Source of the DNA: JAJXWB01 sp046349085
GTDB taxonomy: Bacteria > Pseudomonadota > Alphaproteobacteria > Rhizobiales > Beijerinckiaceae
Direction of reading: 5' to 3'
NCBI GenBank assembly: GCA_046349085.1
Contig: JAXMDA010000001.1
Location: forward strand, 1-64,000
Length of the DNA: 64,000 nt
Part shown: in pieces, positions 17,636 through 26,373 of the stretch
How positions within the stretch are numbered: the stretch's first letter is position 1
Layout of the letters: every line of letters starts with the position of its first letter
Program-made: the position numbers and the translations under genes
The notes under the pieces: generated by a model
Databases searched by the model: none
The model's input: the letters and a program-made list of their open reading frames with translations, nothing else
What the model was told of the DNA's origin: nothing

Positions 17636-18229
17636 TCAGATCCTGGACTTCGGCGCCGTCTGCTCGGCCGAGCGGGCGGGCTTCTTCGATTCGAAAAACG
17701 TGTAGGACAGAGTGAGCTGGTCGACGCGCTTCATCGCCTCGTCCTTTTCGAGCGCAGGATCGAGGAAGAAGACCACCGGCCATTCCGCCGTCTCTTTCGG
17801 ACCGAGCGTCTGTTCGGCAAAGCAGAAGCAGCTCAGCTTGTCGAAATATCCGCCGGCCTGATCGGGCGTGACGTTGTAGGCCGCCGTCGCGCTGATCGCG
17901 CGATCGGTGAGGTTGGTCACGCGGTAGAAGACGGTCTTCGTCTCGCCGGTGCGCAGCGTGACCTGCCTCGTCTCGGGCTCGAACGCCCACGGCAACCCGC
18001 CTGCGACGTTGGAGTCGAAGCGCACGGTCAAGGTGCGCTCGCCGGGCGCCGCAGGCGCCGCAACGACGCGCTGCGTCGTGCCGCCGTAGCCCGTCATCGC
18101 GCAGAACATGCGGTAGAGCGGCACGGCCGCAAACGACAGGCCGAGCATCAGGCCAGCGACGCCGATCGTGATGAAGGCCGGCAGCCGATTTTTGCGCGGA
18201 TTGGTCGCGGGGGGCGTCTGGTCGCTCAT
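17636..18229 (-). CDS. ctaG: Cytochrome c oxidase assembly protein CtaG (Cox11)
   Basis: 197 residues; one N-terminal membrane helix (LPAFITIGVAGLMLGLSFAA) and a periplasmic copper-carrying domain that builds the CuB site of subunit I. The copper-binding motif CFCF is present (LSCFCFAEQTLGP), as is the conserved cysteine in YRMFCAMTGYGGTTQ. The start overlaps the stop of the small coxF-like gene (ATGA). The alternative name ctaG is shared with an unrelated family; this is the Cox11 type. Confidence 0.97.
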   Translation of the reverse strand: MSDQTPPATNPRKNRLPAFITIGVAGLMLGLSFAAVPLYRMFCAMTGYGGTTQRVVAAPAAPGERTLTVRFDSNVAGGLPWAFEPETRQVTLRTGETKTVFYRVTNLTDRAISATAAYNVTPDQAGGYFDKLSCFCFAEQTLGPKETAEWPVVFFLDPALEKDEAMKRVDQLTLSYTFFESKKPARSAEQTAPKSRI

Positions 18230-18408
18230 CCGCCAACTCCCTTAAGGACGGCGGAGCCGAGCTTGGCGATGGTGACGGCGTAGAACAGCGCGCAAAGCAG
18301 CGCCACGACGAGCCCGATGGCGATATTGCGCTGGCGGCGCGCCTTCAATTGCGCGGGCGTCAAAACGACGCCGTTCTCATGCGAGGGACGCTGGTCGACG
18401 GCGTTCAT
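18226..18408 (-). CDS. CoxF-like small membrane protein
   Basis: 60 residues: a hydrophilic N-terminus (LKARRQRNIA) and one membrane helix (IGLVVALLCALFYAVTIAKL). It overlaps ctaB upstream by 4 nt and ctaG downstream by 4 nt, so all three are translationally linked. Small proteins of this shape between ctaB and ctaG are seen in Rhizobiales cox clusters and have been called CoxF; their role in oxidase assembly is not well defined. Easily missed because of its length. Confidence 0.8.
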   Translation of the reverse strand: MNAVDQRPSHENGVVLTPAQLKARRQRNIAIGLVVALLCALFYAVTIAKLGSAVLKGVGG

Positions 18409-19358
18409 GGCGCAATGCCCAGCGGCTGGAGGATCGTGTGCTCGATCACGATGAAACCGAACAGCAGGAACAGGTGCAGGATGGAATAGGCGAAGAGCTT
18501 CTTGGCCGCCTTGTCGTTGTCGCGGCCGTCCGTGTCGCGCCAGACCGCAAAGGCGAACCAGAGCATGATGAGGCTCGAGACGAGGGCGAGCGCGCCGTAG
18601 ACACGCCCCTCGAAGCCGAGCAGGACAGGCGAGACGCAGACGGGAACGAGCAGCAGCGCATAGAGGAAGATTTCGAGCCGCGTGCGGCGCGCGCCCTTGA
18701 CGTTGGGCATCATCGGCACGCCGGCGCGGCCGTAGTCGCCGCTCTTGAACAGCGCGAGCGCCCAGAAATGCGGCGGCGTCCAGAAGAAAATGATGGAGAA
18801 GAGCGCAAGGCTCTCGAGCCCGATCGCGCCCGTGGCGGCGGCCCAGCCGATCATGGGCGGGAAGGCGCCGGCGGCGCCGCCGATCACGATGTTCTGCGGC
18901 GTCCAGCGCTTCAGCCACATCGTGTAGACGACGGCATAGAAGAAGATGGTGAAGGCGAGCAGCCCCGCCGCCAGCCAGTTGGTGACGACGCCGAGCGTGA
19001 AGACGGCGAAGGTCGCAAGCGTCAGGCCGAAGGCGAGCGCTTCGCGCGGCGCGATGCGGCCCGATGGAATGGCGCGGGTGCGCGTGCGCGACATGATGGC
19101 GTCGATGTCGCGGTCGTACCACATGTTGAGGGCGCCCGACGCGCCGGCGCCGACGGAAATGGCGAGCAGCGCGGCAAAGCCGATCACGGGGTGCACATGC
19201 GTCGGCGCGGCGACCAGACCCGCAAGCGCGGTGAGGATCACCAGCGACATGACGCGCGGCTTCAGCAGCGACACGTAATCGGCCGGCGCTCCGCCGGCCA
19301 GGTCGGCCGCGCCGAGTCCGGCATTCTGCCGCTGTCCTATCGCCGTCACGTCGCTCAT
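18405..19358 (-). CDS. ctaB: Protoheme IX farnesyltransferase (heme O synthase)
   Basis: 317 residues, polytopic UbiA-superfamily enzyme that adds a farnesyl group to heme b, the first step to heme a for the oxidase. The prenyl-diphosphate motif NMWYDRDIDAIMSRT (NxxxDxxxD) and the family start LLKPRVMSLVILTALAGL are present; a second Asp-rich loop is less clear. About nine membrane helices. Placed between subunit I and the CtaG group. Confidence 0.97.
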   Translation of the reverse strand: MSDVTAIGQRQNAGLGAADLAGGAPADYVSLLKPRVMSLVILTALAGLVAAPTHVHPVIGFAALLAISVGAGASGALNMWYDRDIDAIMSRTRTRAIPSGRIAPREALAFGLTLATFAVFTLGVVTNWLAAGLLAFTIFFYAVVYTMWLKRWTPQNIVIGGAAGAFPPMIGWAAATGAIGLESLALFSIIFFWTPPHFWALALFKSGDYGRAGVPMMPNVKGARRTRLEIFLYALLLVPVCVSPVLLGFEGRVYGALALVSSLIMLWFAFAVWRDTDGRDNDKAAKKLFAYSILHLFLLFGFIVIEHTILQPLGIAP

Positions 19359-19382
19359 GTCGCGTACTTCATCAACGCTGGC

Positions 19383-19409
19383 AAAGGGCGGCCGGTCGCC
19401 CGGCCGCGC
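19383..19409 (-). other. Intercistronic hairpin between ctaD and ctaB
   Basis: The minus strand reads a GC-rich imperfect stem (GGGCGCGGCCGG pairing with CCGGCCGCCC, two bases bulged) followed by TTTGCC. It directly follows the ctaD stop (19416). It could stabilise the ctaD message or attenuate transcription into ctaB. The tail has too few T residues to call it a terminator. Confidence 0.4.
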
Positions 19410-19415
19410 CCTGCC

Positions 19416-21077
19416 TCAGTGGTCGTTGCCGGTGATGCGCGGCAGCGTCTCGTACTGGTGGAACGGCGGCGGCGAAGGCAGCGTCCATTCCAGCGTCGTC
19501 GCGCCCACGCCCCACGGATTGTCGCCGGCAGCCCGCTTCTTCGCGAAGGCGTCGAACACCACGTAGAAGAAGGCGAGAATGCTCACGCCGGCGATATAGG
19601 TGCCGTAGGACGAGACGTGGTTCCATTGCGCATAGGCGTCCGGATAGTCGATGTAGCGACGCGGCATGCCCGACAGGCCGAGGAAGTGCTGCGGGAAGAA
19701 GGTCAGGTTGACGCCGATGAACAGCAGCCAGAAGTGAACCTTCGCCAGCGTCTCGTTGTACATGTAGCCGGAAATCTTCGGGAACCAGTAGTAGAAGCCC
19801 GCAAAGACCCCGAACACGGCGCCGAGCGACATCGTGTAATGGAAATGCGCCACGACGTAGTAGGTCTCGTGCAGCGCGCGGTCGATGCCGGCGTTGGCGA
19901 GAACGACGCCGGTCACGCCGCCGACGGTGAACACGAAGATGAAGCCGATCGCCCAGACCATCGGCGCGCGCAGCGAGATCGACCCGCCCCACATCGTCGC
20001 GATCCAGGAGAAGATCTTCACGCCCGTCGGCACCGCGATCACCATGGTCGCGAACACGAAGTAGCGCTGCGTGTTGAGAGACAGGCCGACCGTGTACATG
20101 TGGTGCGCCCACACGATGAAGCCGACGAAGCCGATCGCGACCATGGCGTAGGCCATGCCGAGATAGCCGAACACGGGCTTCTTCGAGAAGGTCGACACGA
20201 TGTGGCTGATCAGGCCGAAGGCCGGCAGGATCAGGATGTACACTTCGGGGTGGCCGAAGAACCAGAACAGATGCTGGAACAGGATCGGGTCGCCGCCGTT
20301 GGCCGGATCGAAGAAGGCCGTGCCGAAGTTGCGGTCCGTCAGCAGCATGGTGATCGCGCCGGCAAGCACGGGCAGCGAGAGCACCAGCAGGAAGGCGGTC
20401 ACGAGCACCGACCAGGCGAAGAGCGGCATCTTGTGCAGCGTCATGCCCGGCGCGCGCATGTTGAAGATGGTGGTGATGAAGTTGATCGCGCCGAGCAGCG
20501 ACGAGACGCCGGCCAGATGCAGCGCCAGGATGACGAAATCCATCGCAGGACCGGGATGGCCCGTGTTCGACGAAAGCGGCGGATAGAGCACCCAGCCGCC
20601 GCCAAAGCCCATCATGCCCGGCGCGCCCTCGAAGAACATCGACAGCAAGAGCAGCGAGAACGAGGCCGGCAGCAGCCAGAACGAAATGTTGTTCATGCGC
20701 GGGAAGGCCATGTCCGGCGCGCCGATCATCAGCGGCACGAACCAGTTGCCGAAGCCGCCGATCAGCGCGGGCATGACCATGAAGAAGATCATGATGACGC
20801 CGTGCGCGGTGATGAACACGTTGTAGAGGTTCTTGGCCGCGTCGACCGAATTGTCGCCGTTCAGCAGCTTCGCCAGTCCAGGGAATATCTGGATGCCGGG
20901 GTTGGCGAGCTCCAGACGCATGCCCAGCGAGAGCAGGAAGCCGATGCAGCCCGCCGCGACGGCGAAGTAGAGATAGAGCGTGCCGATGTCCTTGTGGTTC
21001 GTCGAGAACAGGAAGCGGCGCAGCCCCGTCGGGTGGTCGTGCGCGTGGTCGGCGGCATGAGCGGTGTTGGTGGCCAT
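19416..21077 (-). CDS. ctaD: Cytochrome c oxidase subunit I (aa3 type)
   Basis: 553 residues, twelve membrane helices; catalytic subunit holding heme a and the heme a3-CuB site. Signature sequences: FSTNHKDIGTLYLYF at the N-terminus, ITAHGVIMIFFMVMP with the heme a ligand His, FWFFGHPEVYILILPAFG with the CuB-ligand His-Tyr pair and the proton-channel Glu, VWAHHMYTVGL, and VVAHFHYTMSLGAVFG with the heme ligands. All metal ligands are intact, of the A1 heme-copper class. 35 nt separate it from ctaC. Confidence 0.99.
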   Translation of the reverse strand: MATNTAHAADHAHDHPTGLRRFLFSTNHKDIGTLYLYFAVAAGCIGFLLSLGMRLELANPGIQIFPGLAKLLNGDNSVDAAKNLYNVFITAHGVIMIFFMVMPALIGGFGNWFVPLMIGAPDMAFPRMNNISFWLLPASFSLLLLSMFFEGAPGMMGFGGGWVLYPPLSSNTGHPGPAMDFVILALHLAGVSSLLGAINFITTIFNMRAPGMTLHKMPLFAWSVLVTAFLLVLSLPVLAGAITMLLTDRNFGTAFFDPANGGDPILFQHLFWFFGHPEVYILILPAFGLISHIVSTFSKKPVFGYLGMAYAMVAIGFVGFIVWAHHMYTVGLSLNTQRYFVFATMVIAVPTGVKIFSWIATMWGGSISLRAPMVWAIGFIFVFTVGGVTGVVLANAGIDRALHETYYVVAHFHYTMSLGAVFGVFAGFYYWFPKISGYMYNETLAKVHFWLLFIGVNLTFFPQHFLGLSGMPRRYIDYPDAYAQWNHVSSYGTYIAGVSILAFFYVVFDAFAKKRAAGDNPWGVGATTLEWTLPSPPPFHQYETLPRITGNDH

Positions 21078-21112
21078 GATGCGGTCTTTCCTCGAAATTC
21101 GTCAGGCCAATG

Positions 21113-21991
21113 TCAGCGGCTTGCGTCGGCGAGCGCGACGGCGCGGTCCGCGGCCGAGGCGTACTTCTTCTTCGCGGCGGCCAGCCATTCGGCGTATTTC
21201 TGTTCGCTCACGACACGGAACACGATCGGCATGAAGGCATGGTCCTTGCCGCAGATCTTCGAGCACTGGCCGTAGTAGACGCCTTCCTTCTCGGCCTTGA
21301 ACCAGGTTTCGTTGAGACGGCCGGGCACCGCGTCGATGCGGATGCCGAAGGACTGGATGACGAAGGAGTGGATGACGTCGGCGGCCGTCACCTGCACGCG
21401 CACCACCTTGTTAACGGGCACGACCGCCTCGTTGTCGACCGCCAGAAGCCGCAGATCGCCGGGCTTGAGATCCTTCTCGTCCTTCATCAGCGAGTCGAAG
21501 CCGAAGCCGCCGCCCTCGTCCTTCGGATAATCGTAGGACCAGTACCATTGCTTGCCGGTGACCTTCACCGTCAGGTCGCCCTTCGGCAGCACGAGCTGGT
21601 GCGTCAGCAGGCGGAACGAGGGAACCGCGATCACGACGAGGATGAGGACCGGAACGATCGTCCACGCCACTTCGAGCAGCGCGTGATGGGTCGTGCGCGA
21701 GGGAACCGGGTTCGCTTTCTCGTTGAAGCGGACCATCACGTAGATCAGCAGCCCCAGAACGAAGAGGCTGATGACGACGATGATCGGCAGCAGGACGCCG
21801 TTGTGGAAGAAGTCGATCTCACGGGCGATCGGCGTCTCGCCCTCGATCAGCTTCATCTGCCCGGGAAGGGCATGACCGAACACGCCGCCGTCGGCCGCCA
21901 TGGCCGCGGTCGCGCTGGTCATGGCCGCGAAGGCGGCCAATCCGGTTCGGGCAGATTTCGCGGCCCTCGCAACGCCTGAGAAATCGATCAT
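21113..21991 (-). CDS. ctaC: Cytochrome c oxidase subunit II
   Basis: 292 residues from MIDFSGVARAA at 21991 (AGGG sequence close upstream); an in-frame ATG 17 codons further up is less likely. Signal peptide ending near ATAAMA, two membrane helices, then the cupredoxin domain with the CuA site: the GVYYGQCSKICGKDHAFMP motif contains both cysteines, the histidine and the methionine. QWYWSYDYP is the cytochrome c docking region. No fused cytochrome c domain. First gene of the oxidase cluster. Confidence 0.98.
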   Translation of the reverse strand: MIDFSGVARAAKSARTGLAAFAAMTSATAAMAADGGVFGHALPGQMKLIEGETPIAREIDFFHNGVLLPIIVVISLFVLGLLIYVMVRFNEKANPVPSRTTHHALLEVAWTIVPVLILVVIAVPSFRLLTHQLVLPKGDLTVKVTGKQWYWSYDYPKDEGGGFGFDSLMKDEKDLKPGDLRLLAVDNEAVVPVNKVVRVQVTAADVIHSFVIQSFGIRIDAVPGRLNETWFKAEKEGVYYGQCSKICGKDHAFMPIVFRVVSEQKYAEWLAAAKKKYASAADRAVALADASR

Positions 21992-22333
21992 CGCCCTGGT
22001 CGCTCCCCTTGAACACTTTGCTGCGTCTTCGCCCGGCGACATTCGCCGCCTCGGCGTTCCGTTTCGATTGTGGCCAGAAATCCGCGGAATTCTTCGGAGA
22101 ATCCGGGCGCGGCTTTAGGCCATTGAACCAGTTAAAATCACAATCGTCCTTGAAGCGCAACACGTACATCGGACGCCGTCCTTCTCCTTTCCGCCCCCCT
22201 GCCGCTCGCTTGACAGCGACGTCCCGTTTGTTACCAGCCGTGTGCGGTCGCAGCGTCGCGAACGCGGTTTCCGCGTTGCGTTTGTGTCCAGCGATTCCCC
22301 TCGAAGCGAACCGATAGGACGAGCGAAGCGCAC
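21992..22333. promoter_or_regulatory. Divergent intergenic region, ctaC / IalB-family gene
   Basis: 342 nt without a convincing gene; it should hold the promoters for the oxidase cluster (minus) and the IalB gene (plus). A patch near 22115-22140 is AT-richer (ttaaaatcacaatc). A 7-bp stem (AACGCGG-TTT-CCGCGTT) stands at 22261-22277. I could not fix a confident -35/-10 pair for either gene. Confidence 0.4.
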
Positions 22334-22897
22334 ATGATGCCGACCAACATCCTCAAGCCATTCGTCCGCGCGGCCGCGACCGGCCTTGCGCTTCTGGCCG
22401 GCGCCGCCGCGCTTCCGCCGGCGGCCATCGCCCAAACGCCCAGGCCGGACGTCGGCGCGGTCCCCGGCGAGAACCAGCGCCGCGCCAAATTCAATGATTG
22501 GGAACTGCGCTGCGAGACGCCGCCCGGCGCCGCCAAGGAGCAGTGCGCCCTGCTTCAATCTGTCGCAGCCGACGACCGGCCGAACATCAACCTGGTCGTC
22601 ATCATGCTCAAGACGGCCGACGGCAAGAGCCGCCTTCTGCGGGTGATCGCGCCGCTCGGCGTCCTGCTGCCGAACGGCCTGGGGCTGAAGATCGACCAGA
22701 CCGACATCGGGCGGGCGGGATTCGTGCGGTGCCTGCCGACGGGCTGCGTCGCCGAAGTCATTATGGACGACAAGCTCCTCGACCAGCTCAAGACGGGCAA
22801 GACGGCGACCTTCATCATCTACCAGACCCCCGAGGAGGGGGTCGGCATCCCTCTGAATCTTGCGGGTTTCGGCCAGGGCTTCGACGCCCTGCCCTGA
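22334..22897 (+). CDS. Invasion-associated locus B (IalB) family protein
   Basis: 187 residues with a signal peptide (ATGLALLAGAAALPPAAIAQ) and the IalB domain: FNDWELRCETPPGA, KEQCALLQSV, and the paired cysteines in FVRCLPTGCVAEV. IalB-type periplasmic proteins are widespread in Rhizobiales. The name comes from Bartonella erythrocyte invasion, but most members are in non-invasive bacteria and have no known activity. Two adjacent ATG codons at 22334 and 22337 are possible starts. Confidence 0.92.
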   Translation: MMPTNILKPFVRAAATGLALLAGAAALPPAAIAQTPRPDVGAVPGENQRRAKFNDWELRCETPPGAAKEQCALLQSVAADDRPNINLVVIMLKTADGKSRLLRVIAPLGVLLPNGLGLKIDQTDIGRAGFVRCLPTGCVAEVIMDDKLLDQLKTGKTATFIIYQTPEEGVGIPLNLAGFGQGFDALP

Positions 22898-22965
22898 GGA
22901 GCGCGCCGGCGCTGGCCTGAAGCGGCGCCAGCGGCTATAGAGCGGAGATAGTTGGGAGTTTGATC

Positions 22966-23613
22966 ATGGGCGTTGAATTCTGCGCGCGTCCGGTCCGCGG
23001 ACTTTCTGCGGCGGCCGCGGCGATGGCGGCGGGTCTGGTTCTGGCCGGCTGCGGCGGCCCCGCGGGATCGGTCGCCGGAGGGGACCCGGATCCGGTCTCG
23101 ACCAAGCTCGGCAACCTGCTGGCCTTCAACTCGACCACGGCTCCGGCGTTGCCAAACAAGGCGGCCAGCGCCCGCATCGACTGTCCGGTGGTCCAGATCG
23201 AGCCGGGCATGTCCGCGGTTCGCGTCGGCGGCGCGGAATCGTCGAGCGTGCGCTACCAGATCGCCATTGGCGATGTGGCGCGCGACTGTTCGGAATCCAA
23301 CGGCCAGCTTTTCGTGCGGGTCGGCGTCGAAACGCGCACCGTCGTCGGGCCGGCGGGCGGTCCCGGCACCTACACCGCGCCGCTGACGGTCGCGCTTCGG
23401 CGCACGGGCGACGAGAAGATCCTGGCGTCGAAGACCTATCAGGTCGGCGGCGCGGTCGGATCCAGCGGCAACGCCATCAATTCGCTTATCGCAGAGCCGC
23501 TTTCGGTCCCCTACATCAACGAGCGCGCGGCGGACGATTACGAGATCGTGCTGTCCATGGGCAAAGGCGGCGGGGAGAAAGTCGACCGGCGCCGCAACCG
23601 CCATCGCCGGTAA
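22966..23613 (+). CDS. Lipoprotein of unknown function
   Basis: 215 residues. The signal peptide ends in a lipobox LAGC with the acylated cysteine at about residue 29, so it is a membrane-anchored lipoprotein. The mature part is beta-rich, with two further cysteines (ARIDCPVVQ and ARDCSESNG), and ends in a very basic tail (VDRRRNRHRR). The ATG at 22966 is preferred to a TTG two codons earlier. Similar proteins are common in Hyphomicrobiales, but I know of no function. Confidence 0.8.
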   Translation: MGVEFCARPVRGLSAAAAAMAAGLVLAGCGGPAGSVAGGDPDPVSTKLGNLLAFNSTTAPALPNKAASARIDCPVVQIEPGMSAVRVGGAESSSVRYQIAIGDVARDCSESNGQLFVRVGVETRTVVGPAGGPGTYTAPLTVALRRTGDEKILASKTYQVGGAVGSSGNAINSLIAEPLSVPYINERAADDYEIVLSMGKGGGEKVDRRRNRHRR

Positions 23614-23641
23614 GTCAGCTCGACATTCCCTCCCCCCGGGG

Positions 23642-23661
23642 GCGCCTGCGCGCGCAGGCGC
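23642..23661. terminator. Perfect 20-bp palindrome between convergent genes
   Basis: GCGCCTGCGC followed directly by its reverse complement GCGCAGGCGC, between the lipoprotein (+) and patatin (-) stops. It would fold into a strong hairpin in either transcript. No clear T-run follows on either side, so a bidirectional terminator is only suggested. Confidence 0.4.
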
Positions 23662-23731
23662 TTGTGGCGGGCGAATGCAGGAATGCTGACCGACTTCAGC
23701 GCGTAAGGCGCGCGTTTCGCCCCACGGGGGA

Positions 23732-24874
23732 TCAGCGCCGGACGGCGATTCTTTCGCTCTGCTCGAGACGCGGCGGCTCCGGCTTCCAGAAGTCGGCTCG
23801 ACGGATGGCGTCACGCCCCGCATCGAAGAGAACCCGCATTTCGGCAGGATCGAATTCCAGCGGATTCCTTGTCTCCGGCACGTCGTCGGGGACATAGCCG
23901 ATGTTGAAGGCCGCGCGCGACTGCCGCGTGACGACATAGGCCTGGTAGACGGACTTGTAGAGCAGGCCGCGCAGCATTTCGGCGATCGACTTCTTGGCGA
24001 TGCTCATGACGCTCGACGAGACGGCGGCGTGTTCGGTGGTCAGGCGCATCCCGCCATTCACGAGCATGTAGACGTTCCTGGCGCGAGCCGGACGCTGGAG
24101 CATGAAGCTGCGCAGCAGGATCGGCGCCTTCACGCCGCCGTCGACATGCATCTGGCCCTTCTCGTCCTGCCCATCCTCGTGCGGATGGATCAGCACCGGC
24201 TGGAAGAAACCCGGCACGGCGGCCGAGGCGCGCAGGATCTCGCGGTAGAGATGACCGCGCCAGGCGTGCTCGCTCGACGCGATCTTGCCCATGTCCCACA
24301 CCGTCACGACGCCGGCGTCGAGATTGGTGGTGCCGACGTAGAGGCGGCGGCCCGCCCGGTGCTGCGCGGCCACCTTGTCCAGCACGTCGTCGGTCAATAC
24401 CTGCTCGAGCTTCGCGCCCAGCGCCTCGGTGTCCATGAGGCTCTCGCTCAGCAGACCGGAGACGACGCCCTTGTGTGCGAAGATGTCGCTCGAGCAGGTG
24501 CAGGTGTAGAGCGTCTTCAGTTGGTCGTCGTATTCTGAGCCCAGGAAGGCGAAGGTCGATTGCAGGGCGCCGGTGGAGACGCCGGTCACCACGTCGAATT
24601 TCGGACGCCGGCCGGTCTCGGTCCAACCCACCAGCACGCCGGCGCCGAACGCGCCGTCCGCGCCGCCGCCCGACAAGGCCAGCACCTCGAGCGTATCGAC
24701 CCTCTGCGCGCGGTCGCGCGCCGGGTCAGGCTTGTCGAACAGGGCGACGGCCGCCCAGGAATTGGCCGTGCTCACCTTGCGGTCGACATCGCGCTCGCTC
24801 GCCATGCAACCGGCCAGGGCGAGCGCAATCGCCGCCGCGGTCACAAACCGAAAACACCGTCCAACCTCGAACAT
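23732..24874 (-). CDS. Patatin-like phospholipase, lipoprotein
   Basis: 380 residues from MFEVGRCF at 24874. Lipobox LAGC with Cys23, so it is likely anchored to a membrane facing the periplasm. The patatin catalytic dyad is complete: nucleophile Ser100 in GVSTG, and Asp245 in VDGG. The glycine-rich oxyanion loop (ALSGGGADGAFGAG) precedes. It should hydrolyse acyl esters of phospholipids or similar lipids. The substrate and any toxicity are unknown; no immunity partner is visible. Confidence 0.9.
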   Translation of the reverse strand: MFEVGRCFRFVTAAAIALALAGCMASERDVDRKVSTANSWAAVALFDKPDPARDRAQRVDTLEVLALSGGGADGAFGAGVLVGWTETGRRPKFDVVTGVSTGALQSTFAFLGSEYDDQLKTLYTCTCSSDIFAHKGVVSGLLSESLMDTEALGAKLEQVLTDDVLDKVAAQHRAGRRLYVGTTNLDAGVVTVWDMGKIASSEHAWRGHLYREILRASAAVPGFFQPVLIHPHEDGQDEKGQMHVDGGVKAPILLRSFMLQRPARARNVYMLVNGGMRLTTEHAAVSSSVMSIAKKSIAEMLRGLLYKSVYQAYVVTRQSRAAFNIGYVPDDVPETRNPLEFDPAEMRVLFDAGRDAIRRADFWKPEPPRLEQSERIAVRR

Positions 24875-24997
24875 GCCGCCCCCGAGACGCAGGCCCAACT
24901 CAGCGGAACCGTGGCCGCATCTGTACACAATATCGTTTGAACGCTAATAGCCAATTTGTCGATCATTCCACCATAACGAACGCCGGCCTATTCGACG

Positions 24998-26092
24998 ATG
25001 GAAGACACCCGCTACGCCGAATATTTCGAGAGCGCCCTCAAGACGGACTCGCCCGCAAGCCCCACGGAGCGAATCGAGGCGATCCGCTCCCTGACCGCAC
25101 ATATCGAAGCCAATCTCGCCGATCAGGACTTGCCGCACGAGGTCCGCCAGTCGGAACTCGAGCTTGCGCGCGCCGCGGCCGAGAAATTGATTTCCGAATT
25201 CGAGGGCGACTTCAGCGCCGCTGCGGCGATGGTCGCGGCGGCGGCGGCGACGACGCCGCAGCACAAGACCTGGCGTTCCCGTCTCACGCCCAGGGCGATC
25301 GCCATCGCCCTCGCCTGCCTTGTCCTCTACGCGGTGCCGCTCTTCTTTTTCGTGCGCGAATCCCGCGATGTGAAGACGATCGACGCGCGGGGAGCGGAGG
25401 TCGCGCTGCGCGTTTCGATCGGCGTGACGCATTTGCAGGACGAGAAGCTTTCCGTCCACCTCAAGCCGGTTGCAGGCTCGCTGATCAACAAGGATGGCAT
25501 GCTGTCGGAAGACGTCACCATCCGTCTCGACCCTGGCACTGGTCCCATCACGCACACGTTCCGCGCGAACTCGCACCTGACGGCCTGGGACGTGACCGTC
25601 ATTTCCGATTCCGGCGACATTCTCGATTACCCCTTCGACCGCTATCGCTTCGATTTCGACTGCGAGGCCTTCGTCAAAGACAAGCCGGTGGCCATTGTCG
25701 CGGGGATGGGCACGGTTCCCCATGGCATTCGCGCAAAGCTGACCGACATCAAAGGCCAGGGGAGCGACGACGACATTTCCATCGAAATTCGCCGCAGCGG
25801 TTCGGTCATCTTCCTGGCGGCGCTCTCGACGATCTCGCTGCTGGTGGTCGCCATCGCCGCGCTGTCGGTGGCGTGGCAGGTCTCCGAACAGGGACGCAGG
25901 ATCGATTTCTCGATGATGACCTGGGTCGCCGCCTTCATGTTCGTTATTCCGGCGGTGCGCTCCTCGCTGCCGGGGGCGCCGCCGGTGGGCGCCCTCATCG
26001 ATTTCGTGCTGTTCTTCTGGCTGCAGGTCCTGGCGGCGGTCGCGACGACGACGCTGGTCGTGATCTGGATGAAGCAGAAGCCGAACGCCTGA
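24998..26092 (+). CDS. DUF4436-like membrane protein
   Basis: 364 residues. An N-terminal soluble helical part of about 95 residues (acidic, then Ala-rich) precedes a first membrane helix (AIAIALACLVLYAVPLFFF). A beta-type extracytoplasmic domain with DYPFDRYRFDFD follows, then three C-terminal helices with RSSLPGAPPVGALIDF. The latter two motifs are those I associate with DUF4436. Function unknown. It is divergent from the patatin gene and ends before the gcv riboswitch. Confidence 0.7.
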   Translation: MEDTRYAEYFESALKTDSPASPTERIEAIRSLTAHIEANLADQDLPHEVRQSELELARAAAEKLISEFEGDFSAAAAMVAAAAATTPQHKTWRSRLTPRAIAIALACLVLYAVPLFFFVRESRDVKTIDARGAEVALRVSIGVTHLQDEKLSVHLKPVAGSLINKDGMLSEDVTIRLDPGTGPITHTFRANSHLTAWDVTVISDSGDILDYPFDRYRFDFDCEAFVKDKPVAIVAGMGTVPHGIRAKLTDIKGQGSDDDISIEIRRSGSVIFLAALSTISLLVVAIAALSVAWQVSEQGRRIDFSMMTWVAAFMFVIPAVRSSLPGAPPVGALIDFVLFFWLQVLAAVATTTLVVIWMKQKPNA

Positions 26093-26126
26093 GGCCGCTG
26101 TTTCCACAGGCGCGGCGCGCCGGCGA

Positions 26127-26154
26127 TTGACTTGCCCGCCGGGCCGGTTACATC
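26127..26154 (+). promoter_or_regulatory. Candidate promoter of the gcv operon
   Basis: TTGACT, 16 bp, TACATC, ending about 25 nt before the first conserved bases of the glycine riboswitch. The position fits a sigma-70 promoter whose transcript begins just ahead of the aptamer. A closely similar element precedes the phosphoesterase gene at 62987-63014. Confidence 0.45.
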
Positions 26155-26179
26155 TGGCCGGGTCAGTCGAAGATCTTTC

Positions 26180-26373
26180 GCGGAAGAGACCGGCGCGGCC
26201 GTCAGGCCGGCTCCGGCGCCGAAGGCGCAACCGCCCCGGAAACGCTCAGGCAAACGGACCGCGAAAGGATGACGCTCTGGAAAGCGGCGCTGCGCTGAGC
26301 GTAAGCGCCCACCGACGGGGGTAACCGGCTTCCCTGGAGCCGGGAAATCTCTCAGGTCACGGGACAGAGGGGG
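26180..26373 (+). ncRNA. Tandem glycine riboswitch
   Basis: Two aptamers in series upstream of gcvT. The first includes gcgccgaaggcgcaacc and aaacgctcaggcaaacgga, ending around gacgctctgga; the second includes caccgacgggggtaacc and aaatctctcaggtcacggga, ending at cagaggggg. These are the conserved core strings of the glycine class (GCCGAAGG-GCAA and CUCAGGcaaa-GGAC). The first aptamer's exit (ctctgga) leads directly into the second. It would switch on the glycine cleavage operon when glycine is high. 50 nt separate it from the gcvT start. Confidence 0.93.

Noticed and set aside
18438..21275. Stop-free plus-strand frame of 945 codons opposite ctaD and ctaB
   Set aside because: It lies exactly antisense to well-known oxidase genes. 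Its translation is a run of His/Arg/Glu/Asp without domain features, the mirror effect of GC-rich third positions.
22334..22897. Virulence function for the IalB-family gene
   Set aside because: The family is general in Rhizobiales; nothing else in the window suggests a pathogen.
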